NCBI RefSeq assembly: GCF_026191635.1 | Contig: NZ_JAKRRW010000016.1 | Span: 1 to 64,000 of the forward strand | Source: Photobacterium obscurum | GTDB lineage: Bacteria > Pseudomonadota > Gammaproteobacteria > Enterobacterales > Vibrionaceae | Direction of reading: 5' to 3' | DNA length: 64,000 nt | Shown: piece after piece, positions 30,804-38,643 of the stretch | How the letters are laid out: every line of letters starts with the position of its first letter | Numbering within the stretch: the first letter of the stretch is position 1 | The notes under the pieces: generated by a model | Told to the model about the DNA's origin: nothing | The model's input: the letters and a program-made list of their open reading frames with translations, nothing else | The model's database searches: none | Program-made: the position numbers and the translations under genes

Positions 30804-31967
30804 TTATCGATGGCTATTTTGCGGCTCATAGCGGGCAATAACATCGGCCTGTTCGCAATCCTCGTCCTGCTCATACTCTTGTCGTAATTCATTAATAGCA
30901 TCGTGCATGCACTTACGCATTTTATTGACACTATAGTTCGGCGCCCACTCCATGACTGAAATCATCACACTGATCGGCTGATCAAGATCGGCCTTCACCA
31001 GATTGTCACAGCAACGGTGCACATGCCTTTGCACCCGCTTCGCCACAACGTCAGCACCACTCAAGTCGGTATCAGGTAGCAAAATAGCAAACTCTTCACT
31101 GCCTACCCGGGCAATAAAGTCACGGGGACGATACACACTACGCCGAAGTCCCTTGGTCACACGATTTAACAACAGTTCATATGCTTGATGACCACATGTC
31201 ATGGTGTATAAGCGTAATGGTTCGACGCTCACGATTACCAAAGTTAGCTCGCTGTGATGACGACGAGCCGCCATGATCTCCCGATCGAGCATCAACTCAA
31301 AATGCTTGTTGTTTTGCAGTCCGGTAACCGGATCCACCAAGGCCACAGAGGCAAGTTCAAGGCGCAAACGCTGCTCTTCAAACTCATGACATACCGAAGC
31401 ATGAAACCAATGATATAGACATTCACGAACCACAATCACAATCACTAATCGACTTGCGACACTCAACACAGTGATCGCCTCATGAGTGAGATCCAAATAC
31501 ATGCCGGAGAATAAGAACGAGCAGAACACTGGTCCGATCGCCAGATACATCGCGGGACGATAGCTGAAAAATGCCACTACCGAGAGAAAAATAAACAGAT
31601 CGCTGTAAACGTAAAAAGAGGAAAAGTGAGAGTAATGAATGAGTAGCGGAAACAAGACCGCCCAGCAACTTCCCAGCAAACCGGCCAGTACCAAAGAGGC
31701 TGTCTGCCATCTGACTTTAATTGGTATAACTTGCACCACCAGCCACAAGACGAATGCCACAAGCCCCAGTACCGCAATCCCTCCACTAAAAAGGGATTTC
31801 ACATAACTGGACACCGTAGGCTCTAACCAGAACAGCTCAGCGATAACCAAGCCCAACAGCAACACAGAGGTTACAATGATCAGCTTCCAGCCTTGCTCCT
31901 GACGCATAAATTGCTGCAGTTCAAAATAGTCTTGCCCAGTAGCCCATGTCTCGATGCGCCGAATCAT
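30804..31967 (-). CDS. Membrane GGDEF-domain protein, probably degenerate
   Basis: A 387-residue protein with about six N-terminal helices (29-185) and a C-terminal GGDEF domain starting at VDPVTGLQNNKHFELML. The signature is GSEEF (289-293) instead of GGDEF. The usual metal and substrate stretch D-x-D-x-F-K-x-x-N-D is replaced by VSVEPLRLYTMTCGH, losing the aspartate, lysine and asparagine-aspartate. I therefore expect weak or no diguanylate cyclase activity and a sensory or c-di-GMP/GTP-binding role, but this is inference. It is divergent from the CrbR-like regulator gene. Confidence 0.85.
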   Translation of the reverse strand: MIRRIETWATGQDYFELQQFMRQEQGWKLIIVTSVLLLGLVIAELFWLEPTVSSYVKSLFSGGIAVLGLVAFVLWLVVQVIPIKVRWQTASLVLAGLLGSCWAVLFPLLIHYSHFSSFYVYSDLFIFLSVVAFFSYRPAMYLAIGPVFCSFLFSGMYLDLTHEAITVLSVASRLVIVIVVRECLYHWFHASVCHEFEEQRLRLELASVALVDPVTGLQNNKHFELMLDREIMAARRHHSELTLVIVSVEPLRLYTMTCGHQAYELLLNRVTKGLRRSVYRPRDFIARVGSEEFAILLPDTDLSGADVVAKRVQRHVHRCCDNLVKADLDQPISVMISVMEWAPNYSVNKMRKCMHDAINELRQEYEQDEDCEQADVIARYEPQNSHR

Positions 31968-32145
31968 TCCCTATCCCATCATTGATATATTCCATAGCCT
32001 AAAAGCGACCATGTTAATCAATCCCTTAATAAACGATCTGCCATTGTCCGACTTGTATCACAAGAGCCGATCCAGTTCAGATCTTGAGTGTTAACAAATT
32101 GATCTACTCTATAAGCAGTGATAGCGTTATTAAAAACAATCAGAA

Positions 32146-32790
32146 ATGGCTGCCATGGACGCTCAGTACACTATTGTTATTGCCGATGATCACCCGCTAT
32201 TCCGCAATGCCCTGTTTCAGTCGGTGCATATGGCAATTAGCGGTGCCAATTTGCTGGAAGCAGATTCGCTAGATACCCTACTCGCCCTGCTGGAAAAAGA
32301 GCCGGATGTTGACCTGCTACTGCTGGATCTGAAGATGCCCGGAGCCAATGGCATGTCCGGTCTGATCCAGCTGCGCAACCAATATCCCGACCTCCCGGTG
32401 GTGGTGATTTCAGCCAGTGAAGAACCCAATATCATTCGTCAGGTCCGTAGTCACGGCGCATTTGGTTTTATCCCAAAATCCAGTGACATGCGGGCGCTGA
32501 TCAGTGCCCTTAACCAGGTACTCGACGGCGAACCGTTCTTTCCCGAAGGGCTCGGTGACGATGACGACGAAATCAACGAACTGGCCGAACGTATTGCCAC
32601 CCTTACCCCACAGCAATACAAGGTTCTGTGTATGCTGTCAGATGGGTTGCTCAACAAACAGATTGCCTATGAGCTCAATGTGTCGGAAGCCACTATCAAA
32701 GCCCATATGACCGCGATTTTCCGCAAGCTTGGCGTCAAAAACCGTACCCAGGCTGTGATCCTGCTACAGCAAATGGATCTTACTCCGTAA
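32146..32790 (+). CDS. crbR: NarL/LuxR-type response regulator, CrbR-like
   Basis: A 214-residue regulator with an N-terminal receiver domain (DD at 14-15, phosphoacceptor D61 in LLLLDLKMPG, K111 in FIPKSS) and a C-terminal LuxR/GerE helix-turn-helix (LTPQQYKVLCMLSDGLLNKQIAYELNVSEATIKAHMTAIFRKL). Its place just before a DUF4212/symporter pair and after dsbD matches the V. cholerae locus of CrbR, the regulator of the acetate switch with sensor CrbS. No histidine kinase is encoded here, so the partner would be elsewhere. The symbol is inferred from context plus family. Confidence 0.8.
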   Translation: MAAMDAQYTIVIADDHPLFRNALFQSVHMAISGANLLEADSLDTLLALLEKEPDVDLLLLDLKMPGANGMSGLIQLRNQYPDLPVVVISASEEPNIIRQVRSHGAFGFIPKSSDMRALISALNQVLDGEPFFPEGLGDDDDEINELAERIATLTPQQYKVLCMLSDGLLNKQIAYELNVSEATIKAHMTAIFRKLGVKNRTQAVILLQQMDLTP

Positions 32791-32794
32791 CCGT

Positions 32795-32846
32795 TTCCCA
32801 ACCTTCCAAAAAAGTTGGAACATCAAGTTAGACTTTCGGCTAACTT
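32795..32846. other. Two short inverted repeats after crbR
   Basis: TTCCCAAC with GTTGGAA (32795-32820) and AGTTAG with CTAACT (27-base hairpin at about 32827-32846) lie between the crbR stop and its terminator. They may be 3'-UTR structure or operators for the downstream symporter genes. Confidence 0.35.
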
Positions 32847-32883
32847 AACACTTGTGTAACACACTCAATTCTCAGCCCAGCTC

Positions 32884-32913
32884 ACAAAATCGCCGTTTTA
32901 GCGGCGATTTTGT
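32884..32913 (+). terminator. Hairpin terminator after crbR
   Basis: ACAAAATCGCCG and CGGCGATTTTGT form a perfect 12-bp stem. It separates crbR from the symporter operon, which must have its own promoter in 32914-33010. Confidence 0.75.
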
Positions 32914-33020
32914 CGTTTCTGTCTCGACTAAAGTTGCACTGTTTCCTTGCCAGAACGTTGCTATTGTCATTACGTAACATTTCATTAACGCGAATTATAA
33001 CGACGTGAAAGGAGATGATA

Positions 33021-33287
33021 ATGGCGTTTGAATCCAAGGAGCACGCTCAGGCGTACTGGAAAGAGAACCTTGCAACGATGGGCTCCCTACTGGCCATCTG
33101 GTTCCTCGTATCTTATGGCGCTGGCATATTATTTGTCGATGCCCTCAACAGCTTCCAACTGGGCGGCTTTAAATTGGGATTCTGGTTCTCGCAACAGGGC
33201 TCAATTTATACCTTTGTTGCCCTGATTTTTGTCTATGTAGTGCGTATGAACGCGCTCGACCGTAAGTTCAACGTACAAGAAGACTAA
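33021..33287 (+). CDS. DUF4212 sodium/substrate symporter small subunit
   Basis: An 88-residue protein with two predicted transmembrane helices (about 21-45 and 57-77), of the DUF4212 family. It is almost always encoded just before a large sodium:solute symporter of the V. cholerae VC_2705 type and is thought to be its small subunit, comparable to YjcH with ActP in E. coli. ATG 33021 is chosen because GGAG lies at 33011-33014; the upstream in-frame ATG at 33015 overlaps that ribosome site. It is 10 bases from the next gene. Confidence 0.92.
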   Translation: MAFESKEHAQAYWKENLATMGSLLAIWFLVSYGAGILFVDALNSFQLGGFKLGFWFSQQGSIYTFVALIFVYVVRMNALDRKFNVQED

Positions 33288-33297
33288 GAGGTTATTC

Positions 33298-35001
33298 ATG
33301 GATATCCAAACCTGGACGTTTATTTTAGTAGGTATAACCTTTGCGGTTTATATCGGCATCGCAATCTGGGCCCGTGCCGGCTCAACCAGTGAATTCTATG
33401 TAGCTGGCGGCGGTGTCCACCCGGTAGCAAATGGTATGGCAACCGCCGCTGACTGGATGTCAGCTGCATCTTTCATCTCCATGGCCGGTATTATCTCGTT
33501 CGTCGGTTATGACGGCGGGGTTTACCTGATGGGCTGGACCGGCGGCTATGTCCTGCTTGCCCTCTGTCTTGCTCCTTACCTGCGTAAATTTGGCCAGTTC
33601 ACCGTGCCGGATTTCATCGGTGAGCGTTACTACTCCAAAACTGCACGTATGGTTGCCGTCTTTTGTGCCATCTTCGTTTCGTTTACCTACGTTGCAGGTC
33701 AGATGCGTGGGGTTGGCGTCGTCTTCGCCCGCTTCCTCGAAGTTGATATCAATATGGGTATCATCATTGGTATGGGAATTGTGTTCTTCTATGCGGTCTT
33801 AGGCGGTATGAAGGGGATCACCTACACTCAGGTTGCCCAGTTCTGCGTCCTGATCTTCGCCTTCCTGGTACCGGCTATCTTTACCTCTATCATGATGACG
33901 GGCAACCCGCTGCCGCAAATCGGTATGGGCTCGACGCTAACAGGTTCGGAAACCTATGTGCTGGATAAACTCGACGGGTTAACCACAGAATTAGGCTTTA
34001 CCGCCTACACCGACGGTTCGAAGAGTATGGTTGACGTATTCTTCATCTGTGCCGCACTCATGGTGGGCACGGCTGGTCTGCCACACGTAATCATCCGCTT
34101 CTTCACCGTACCGCGTGTTAAAGATGCACGTATCTCTGCGGGTTGGGCGCTACTGTTCATTTCTATGCTATACACTACAGCACCTGCCGTTGCCGCCTTT
34201 GCCCGTGTCAACATGATTGAAACCATCAATGGTCCGGAAAACCAAGGTGTCGCGGCTGCAGAAGCACCAAGCTGGGTTACCAACTGGGAAAAAACTGGTC
34301 TGGTTAAGTGGGAAGACAAGAACGGCGATGGCAAGATGTTCTACTCGGGCGATGACCGCAACGAGATGAAGATCAACCGTGACATCATTGTACTGGCAAG
34401 TCCTGAGCTGGCGAAACTACCGAACTGGGTGGTTGCCCTGCTGGCTGCTGGTGGATTGGCTGCCGCACTATCAACCGCAGCAGGTCTGCTACTAGTGATC
34501 TCGACTTCGATTTCCCATGACTTGCTGAAGAAAGGCTTCAAGCCGAATATGACCGACAAACAAGAACTGCTTGCCGCCCGAGTGGGTGCTGCTGTGGCGA
34601 TTGTCGGTGCCGGTTACCTGGGTATCAACCCTCCAGGCTTTGTCGCCCAGGTTGTTGCCTTTGCCTTCGGACTGGCAGCGGCCTCCTTCTTCCCGGCCAT
34701 TATCCTGGGTATCTTCTACAAGAAGATGAACAAGGAAGGAGCCATTGCAGGGATGCTGGCAGGTATCGTATTTACCGCGTCTTACATCATCTACTTCAAG
34801 TTCATCAACCCGGCGGCAAGTACGCCTGACAACTGGTTCTTCGGTATCAGCCCTGAAGGGATCGGTACGCTGGGTATGTGTCTGAACTTTGTTGTCTCGA
34901 TTGTTGTGAACAAGTTCACCGCCGAAGTACCGACAGAAGTACAGGATATGGTTGAATCTATCCGTTATCCAAAAGGCGCCGGTGCCGCACACGATCACTA
35001 A
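33298..35001 (+). CDS. Sodium:solute symporter large subunit (acetate permease type)
   Basis: A 567-residue polytopic member of the sodium:solute symporter superfamily, of the VC_2705 subfamily that works with a DUF4212 partner. It starts in DIQTWTFILVGITFAVYIGIAIWARAGSTSEFYVAGGGVHPVANGMATAADWMSAASF, the region forming the sodium site. An extra hydrophilic insertion near residues 310-365 contains DKNGDGK, which resembles a calcium-binding EF-hand loop. Acetate or another short monocarboxylate is the likely cargo given the CrbR-like neighbour and distant ActP similarity, but the substrate is not proven. Confidence 0.88.
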   Translation: MDIQTWTFILVGITFAVYIGIAIWARAGSTSEFYVAGGGVHPVANGMATAADWMSAASFISMAGIISFVGYDGGVYLMGWTGGYVLLALCLAPYLRKFGQFTVPDFIGERYYSKTARMVAVFCAIFVSFTYVAGQMRGVGVVFARFLEVDINMGIIIGMGIVFFYAVLGGMKGITYTQVAQFCVLIFAFLVPAIFTSIMMTGNPLPQIGMGSTLTGSETYVLDKLDGLTTELGFTAYTDGSKSMVDVFFICAALMVGTAGLPHVIIRFFTVPRVKDARISAGWALLFISMLYTTAPAVAAFARVNMIETINGPENQGVAAAEAPSWVTNWEKTGLVKWEDKNGDGKMFYSGDDRNEMKINRDIIVLASPELAKLPNWVVALLAAGGLAAALSTAAGLLLVISTSISHDLLKKGFKPNMTDKQELLAARVGAAVAIVGAGYLGINPPGFVAQVVAFAFGLAAASFFPAIILGIFYKKMNKEGAIAGMLAGIVFTASYIIYFKFINPAASTPDNWFFGISPEGIGTLGMCLNFVVSIVVNKFTAEVPTEVQDMVESIRYPKGAGAAHDH

Positions 35002-35031
35002 TACTGCCTGAAAAGTCAGTGGCTAGAAAAC

Positions 35032-35058
35032 AAAAACGGAGCATCATGCTCCGTTTTT
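35032..35058. terminator. Bidirectional intrinsic terminator
   Basis: AAAAACGGAGCA, TCA, TGCTCCGTTTTT. It ends the symporter operon and the convergent ParM-locus transcript, marking the border between the conserved block and the ParM and lateral flagellar loci. Confidence 0.93.
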
Positions 35059-35074
35059 CTTGTTCGGTTTGGTA

Positions 35075-36076
35075 TTACCATAAACCTTTCTTTTTGACCT
35101 TCTGCATATTGGCAATGGTCGTCGTCAGATCTGGCACCTCCTCAACAGGAGTCGAACCCGTCGAATCGGCTGCGGAAGTCAGCGACAGGTTTTTGATAAG
35201 CTGGCTTTGCGCCTTGATCAGGGCTTTTAGTTCCGCAATCTCGCGCTTGTGATTATTGGCTCGAATCTCTTCGGTCAGGGTCTGCTGCAGCTCGGTCATA
35301 TCAGGAATTACTGGCTCACTGCTAGGCTCTGTCACCTCGGGAGCGGTAACCTCAGGAGTTGTACCTTCAGAAGCGGTGACCTCGGCAGGCTGAACTGCAT
35401 TAGCCGATACTGATTCGGCCAGTTCAGAGCAAAGACTAATCAGTGTTTGGCGGGTTTCGACCAGCTCCTGCTGAATATTCTGCTGTCTCTGTAGCAACTC
35501 ATTTTCACGCTCTGATGACTCGGTGCATAAATTCACCAATGTCTGTCGTGTTTCAGCCAGCTCCTGCTGGGTTTTCTGCTGGCTTAGTAGCAGCTCGTTT
35601 TCACGCTGAGATGATTGACTGACATGACGCAAATTATCCTCGCTCGCTTGGCGCAAATCATCACGCAACGACTGGATCTCATTAAATAGCGGCGTCATAT
35701 CAACCGCGGCCTTGATCGCATCAATATCCTGGCGGGAAATATCCGGCGCCTGACCAGAAGCCATCGGGATCGCTAGGCCACACGCATCAAAATGCTGTTT
35801 CAGCGTCGCCATTTTGATGGAGTCATCACCAAGAGACGTTGCCAGCCCGGCACTCAGTGCCGGACTAAGCAAATGCAGGAACATCCCTGACAGGTAGATG
35901 TTTTTATGCATGTGCAGGCTGTTATGCAGGTCGAGCCCTGCATCCGGGTTATCGAGCATATCTTTTCGCTCGTTAACCCATTTCTGCATAATGCCGACCG
36001 CATAGCGGTCGGACAATGAGTTGACAGGATTTAGATAAATCGAGTAGTTAACTCGCTTTAACTGGCTACTACTCAT
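35075..36076 (-). CDS. Coiled-coil protein with ParR-like N-terminus, partner of ParM homologue
   Basis: A 333-residue protein of unknown family. The first 85 residues (LKRVNYSIYLNPVNSLSDRYAV, then NIYLSGMFLHLLSPALSAGLATSL) recall the ribbon-helix-helix domain of plasmid R1 ParR (KRRTIAFKLNP, AALTAGLAL), which binds parC and caps ParM filaments. Residues 155-186 and 187-218 are two tandem copies of a 32-residue coiled-coil unit built on RENELL, QQEL and ETRQTL. A PEVT-rich spacer (231-255), another helix (262-297) and a basic tail KKKGLW follow. It overlaps parM by eight bases, so the two are translated as a pair. ParR assignment is inference; R1 ParR has only about 117 residues. Confidence 0.6.
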   Translation of the reverse strand: MSSSQLKRVNYSIYLNPVNSLSDRYAVGIMQKWVNERKDMLDNPDAGLDLHNSLHMHKNIYLSGMFLHLLSPALSAGLATSLGDDSIKMATLKQHFDACGLAIPMASGQAPDISRQDIDAIKAAVDMTPLFNEIQSLRDDLRQASEDNLRHVSQSSQRENELLLSQQKTQQELAETRQTLVNLCTESSERENELLQRQQNIQQELVETRQTLISLCSELAESVSANAVQPAEVTASEGTTPEVTAPEVTEPSSEPVIPDMTELQQTLTEEIRANNHKREIAELKALIKAQSQLIKNLSLTSAADSTGSTPVEEVPDLTTTIANMQKVKKKGLW

Positions 36077-37115
36077 CTTCTACCTCAATGAGAGTTTCGC
36101 GCTCGATATGAACATCGTCTTCTTCGGTATTGTACAGGCACAATTCACGTGCCAGCGCCGACTGGGCATCCTTGATCAGCACCACGCGATCACCCAACGT
36201 TTCATAGGCCGCCATGATTGCCGGATAGACTAACGGAGCGCCGCCACCGACCAGGTAAACACGGTTCGGGTTTTTGGCAAATTTCTTCGCTTCATAGGCA
36301 ACCGCATTACCCAGCTCTTCAATCTTGATATCAATCTTTTCCAAGATGCTGTCGAGCTTAGATTCATCATTGACAACATCTTTAACGAACTCCAGATCAT
36401 TACGACGTTTGATCAGCTCGTTGGCAACCAGGTAGCTAGAGTCACTGTCGGCAGAAGCCAGTGCCTTGCGCGCGGCATCCGTCACCATTGACACGCCGAT
36501 TTCATTGTTACCATAGATCGCTGACACGTCATCAAACTCACCAACCACGATCCCCATATCCAGGGTCGTACCGCCACAGTCAACCACCAGCGAGCGGGTG
36601 AATTCATTGCAGTTTGAATTGATTAGCGTCGACATCACGGCCGGCAGACTTTCAGGCATCACTTCAACATCAGCAATCTCGAACACTTCACCTTTGTTCA
36701 GGCTGATTTCGCGCATTAGGTTCTGACGCTTTTTGGCAATTTTCTCTTCGTTGCGCTGACAGTCTTCAGAGTTATAGAACTCAGTAATTGGCAGAGTAAC
36801 CACTAGGGTAACCGGACATGGTTTCAGCCCAGTCTGTAGCAGTGCATGGTGAACAGCCAACAAGTTCAGATCATCATACTGATAATCGACATGCGTCGTT
36901 TCCAGTGCTTTATCCGATGTCGCATCGTACGTGTACTTGGTGGTACCAATGGTGTAGTTATATACCTTCTTATCGCGTCGTAGTGCAGCACTCTTCCAGT
37001 CTTTACGGAAAGAGTTCGGTGATACAATCGTTTTCAACTGGTTGTTCTCAATCCAGCTAACCTTTACATTCGTTGAACCATCATCAACCGCAATTTTAAA
37101 CGCAGATACCGTCAT
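36069..37115 (-). CDS. parM: ParM/StbA-like actin-family plasmid segregation ATPase, chromosomally located
   Basis: A 348-residue actin-fold ATPase closely resembling ParM of plasmid R1. The phosphate-1 loop is VDDGSTNVKVSW (R1: IDDGSTNIKLQW), followed by SPNSFRKDW, VAVHHAL-type LLAVHHALLQTGL, VTLPITEFY and VMPESLPA, all aligned with R1. Phosphate-2 is VVDCGGTTLDMG and the adenosine motif is VYLVGGGAPLV. ParM filaments push plasmid copies apart when capped by ParR bound to parC. ATG 37115 is chosen over GTG 37124 because of its ribosome site. Finding it between acetate-transport and flagellar genes is unexpected; an acidic C-terminal tail (about 330-348) is an addition. Confidence 0.88.
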   Translation of the reverse strand: MTVSAFKIAVDDGSTNVKVSWIENNQLKTIVSPNSFRKDWKSAALRRDKKVYNYTIGTTKYTYDATSDKALETTHVDYQYDDLNLLAVHHALLQTGLKPCPVTLVVTLPITEFYNSEDCQRNEEKIAKKRQNLMREISLNKGEVFEIADVEVMPESLPAVMSTLINSNCNEFTRSLVVDCGGTTLDMGIVVGEFDDVSAIYGNNEIGVSMVTDAARKALASADSDSSYLVANELIKRRNDLEFVKDVVNDESKLDSILEKIDIKIEELGNAVAYEAKKFAKNPNRVYLVGGGAPLVYPAIMAAYETLGDRVVLIKDAQSALARELCLYNTEEDDVHIERETLIEVEDE

Positions 37116-37150
37116 AACTTTCACTCACAATAACTATTAAGAATTAGCAA

Positions 37151-37339
37151 CGATATTTATTAAAGTAGCCTCAAAAAATATCGAACTAAAACAATCAAAT
37201 AAAAACAACCAACTAAAAAGCAATGCAACCTGTTTTATTTACTGAAAAACAAAACAAATATTATAAAACGTCGCAAGCCAGCCATAAGATATAAATATCT
37301 TTCATTTTTAACTGCAGCAAATATACATCACTATGTATA
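37151..37339. repeat. Iteron and palindrome cluster upstream of parM (centromere candidate)
   Basis: An AT-rich stretch just before parM. It has an 8-bp inverted repeat CGATATTT/AAATATCG (37151-37183) and three imperfect direct repeats of about 14 bases built on AACTAAAA then CAA (37184, 37197, 37211). It also has the perfect palindrome AAGATATAAATATCTT (37286-37301) and the perfect inverted repeat TATACAT/ATGTATA with a 4-base spacer (37322-37339). In R1 the parC centromere, made of short iterons around the par promoter, lies in exactly this position. Whether these bind the ParR-like protein is untested. Confidence 0.5.
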
Positions 37340-37647
37340 ACTCAGTTCCCTTTAGCGCTTTCCCAAAGGACCGCTGAGAGTACGCCAGAGCGCAGCATTA
37401 TCTTGCAGCTAGCACCGAGAAACAATGGTTATCTACGCGCTACCTGCTATAAGTTTCGATTAAAACACCCACCCACTCATGACTGAAATTCTCACCAAAT
37501 ATTATGAATTTCAAAAATCACAACAATAAGAATTGGTTACCAATAGTGGGTGGCTATTTAAATTTTTCGGAACAAAATCCGTCGCAACTTTTAATCCAAA
37601 ACAAAATTCACAATAGCCGCCAATATTTTCAAAAATCAGCGAAGATA
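37340..37647. other. Non-coding stretch between parM region and lafU
   Basis: No gene seen. A nested stem (CTCAG/CTGAG enclosing CCTTT/AAAGG) lies at 37341-37377. CCACCCACT (37469-37477) is repeated inverted as AGTGGGTGG (37545-37553). On the minus strand the second arm is followed by TGTTTT, so this might loosely end lafU transcripts. CGTCGCAA occurs at about 37269 and 37580. Confidence 0.4.
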
Positions 37648-38637
37648 TTAATTCACTAACATATCAAGCCGTGAAACCGGACGGTTGGCTTCGGCATAGT
37701 TTCTCGCCTTATTAACAGCCTTACCTTCATTGCTTTCCGGCTGCCCCTTACCAAACAGCAATGCCAATTGTTCGTCGGCTTGCTTGGTGAGTACCATCAT
37801 TTCAATCCGGCGGTTTTTACCGCTTCGGGTATTCTGTTCGTTTACCGGCATCCGCTCTGCCATCGCAGCCACCTGCAACACGTTACCACCGGGCAAGCCG
37901 GAATCGACCAGCACCTGACGGGCCTTCAACGCACGAGAGCCGGACAAATCCCAGTTGCTGTAATCACGACGCTGGAACTGAGTACTATCGGTGTGACCAC
38001 TGATCACGATACGGTTTTTGATCTGTCCCAAGACAGGGGCGATATTAAACAGCATATCTTCAAAAAACGGCGTGATCTGAATACTGCCACGCTCGTACAT
38101 ATAATGATCGTCATCATCCTGGATCAGGATCCGCAAACCTTGCGGGACAATTTCCAGCACAATATTGTTTGATGCCGAAAGTTCTTCTGCGATTTGATTC
38201 AGAGCCTTGGCCAACACCCCGAGCTCCGGGATCGACAGGTTCTTACCAGCCAGGGCCGAGTTCAGCTTGCGATCTCGTCCGCCTTTTTTCTGACTGTCCG
38301 ATGACGGAGCAGACATCGACGAACCAAAACGCTCAGTTCCCGGATTGACTTCACTCATTGGTTTCTCAAATGGCGACATATTGCCATCAAAATCAATCGG
38401 AAAAGGACTGTTAGTAATTTCAAAAATATTATCGAATACTGTCGCCGTCTGTAGACGCTTTTCAATTTCGATCCGCTCTTCCTGGGTGGTGATCCCCATC
38501 AGCCACAGCACCATGAAAAAAGCCATCATCGCCACCGCAAAATCGGCAAACGCGACTTTCCAGGCACCACCATGATGCTCGTCGTGATGACCGCGGGCTT
38601 TTTTCTTAACAATAATAATATGGTGATCTTTGCTCAT
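37648..38637 (-). CDS. lafU: Lateral flagellar motor stator protein LafU (MotB-like)
   Basis: A 329-residue MotB homologue. The single transmembrane helix contains the proton-carrying aspartate D32 in FADFAVAMMAFFMVLWLMG. A plug/linker and a C-terminal OmpA-like peptidoglycan-binding domain follow (IVISGHTDSTQF, then WDLSGSRALKARQVL). The lack of sodium-type PomB/MotXY features fits the proton-driven stators of Vibrio lateral flagella. It is seven bases after lafT, the last gene of the fliD-to-lafU operon. Confidence 0.93.
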   Translation of the reverse strand: MSKDHHIIIVKKKARGHHDEHHGGAWKVAFADFAVAMMAFFMVLWLMGITTQEERIEIEKRLQTATVFDNIFEITNSPFPIDFDGNMSPFEKPMSEVNPGTERFGSSMSAPSSDSQKKGGRDRKLNSALAGKNLSIPELGVLAKALNQIAEELSASNNIVLEIVPQGLRILIQDDDDHYMYERGSIQITPFFEDMLFNIAPVLGQIKNRIVISGHTDSTQFQRRDYSNWDLSGSRALKARQVLVDSGLPGGNVLQVAAMAERMPVNEQNTRSGKNRRIEMMVLTKQADEQLALLFGKGQPESNEGKAVNKARNYAEANRPVSRLDMLVN

Positions 38638-38643
38638 GGTTTA

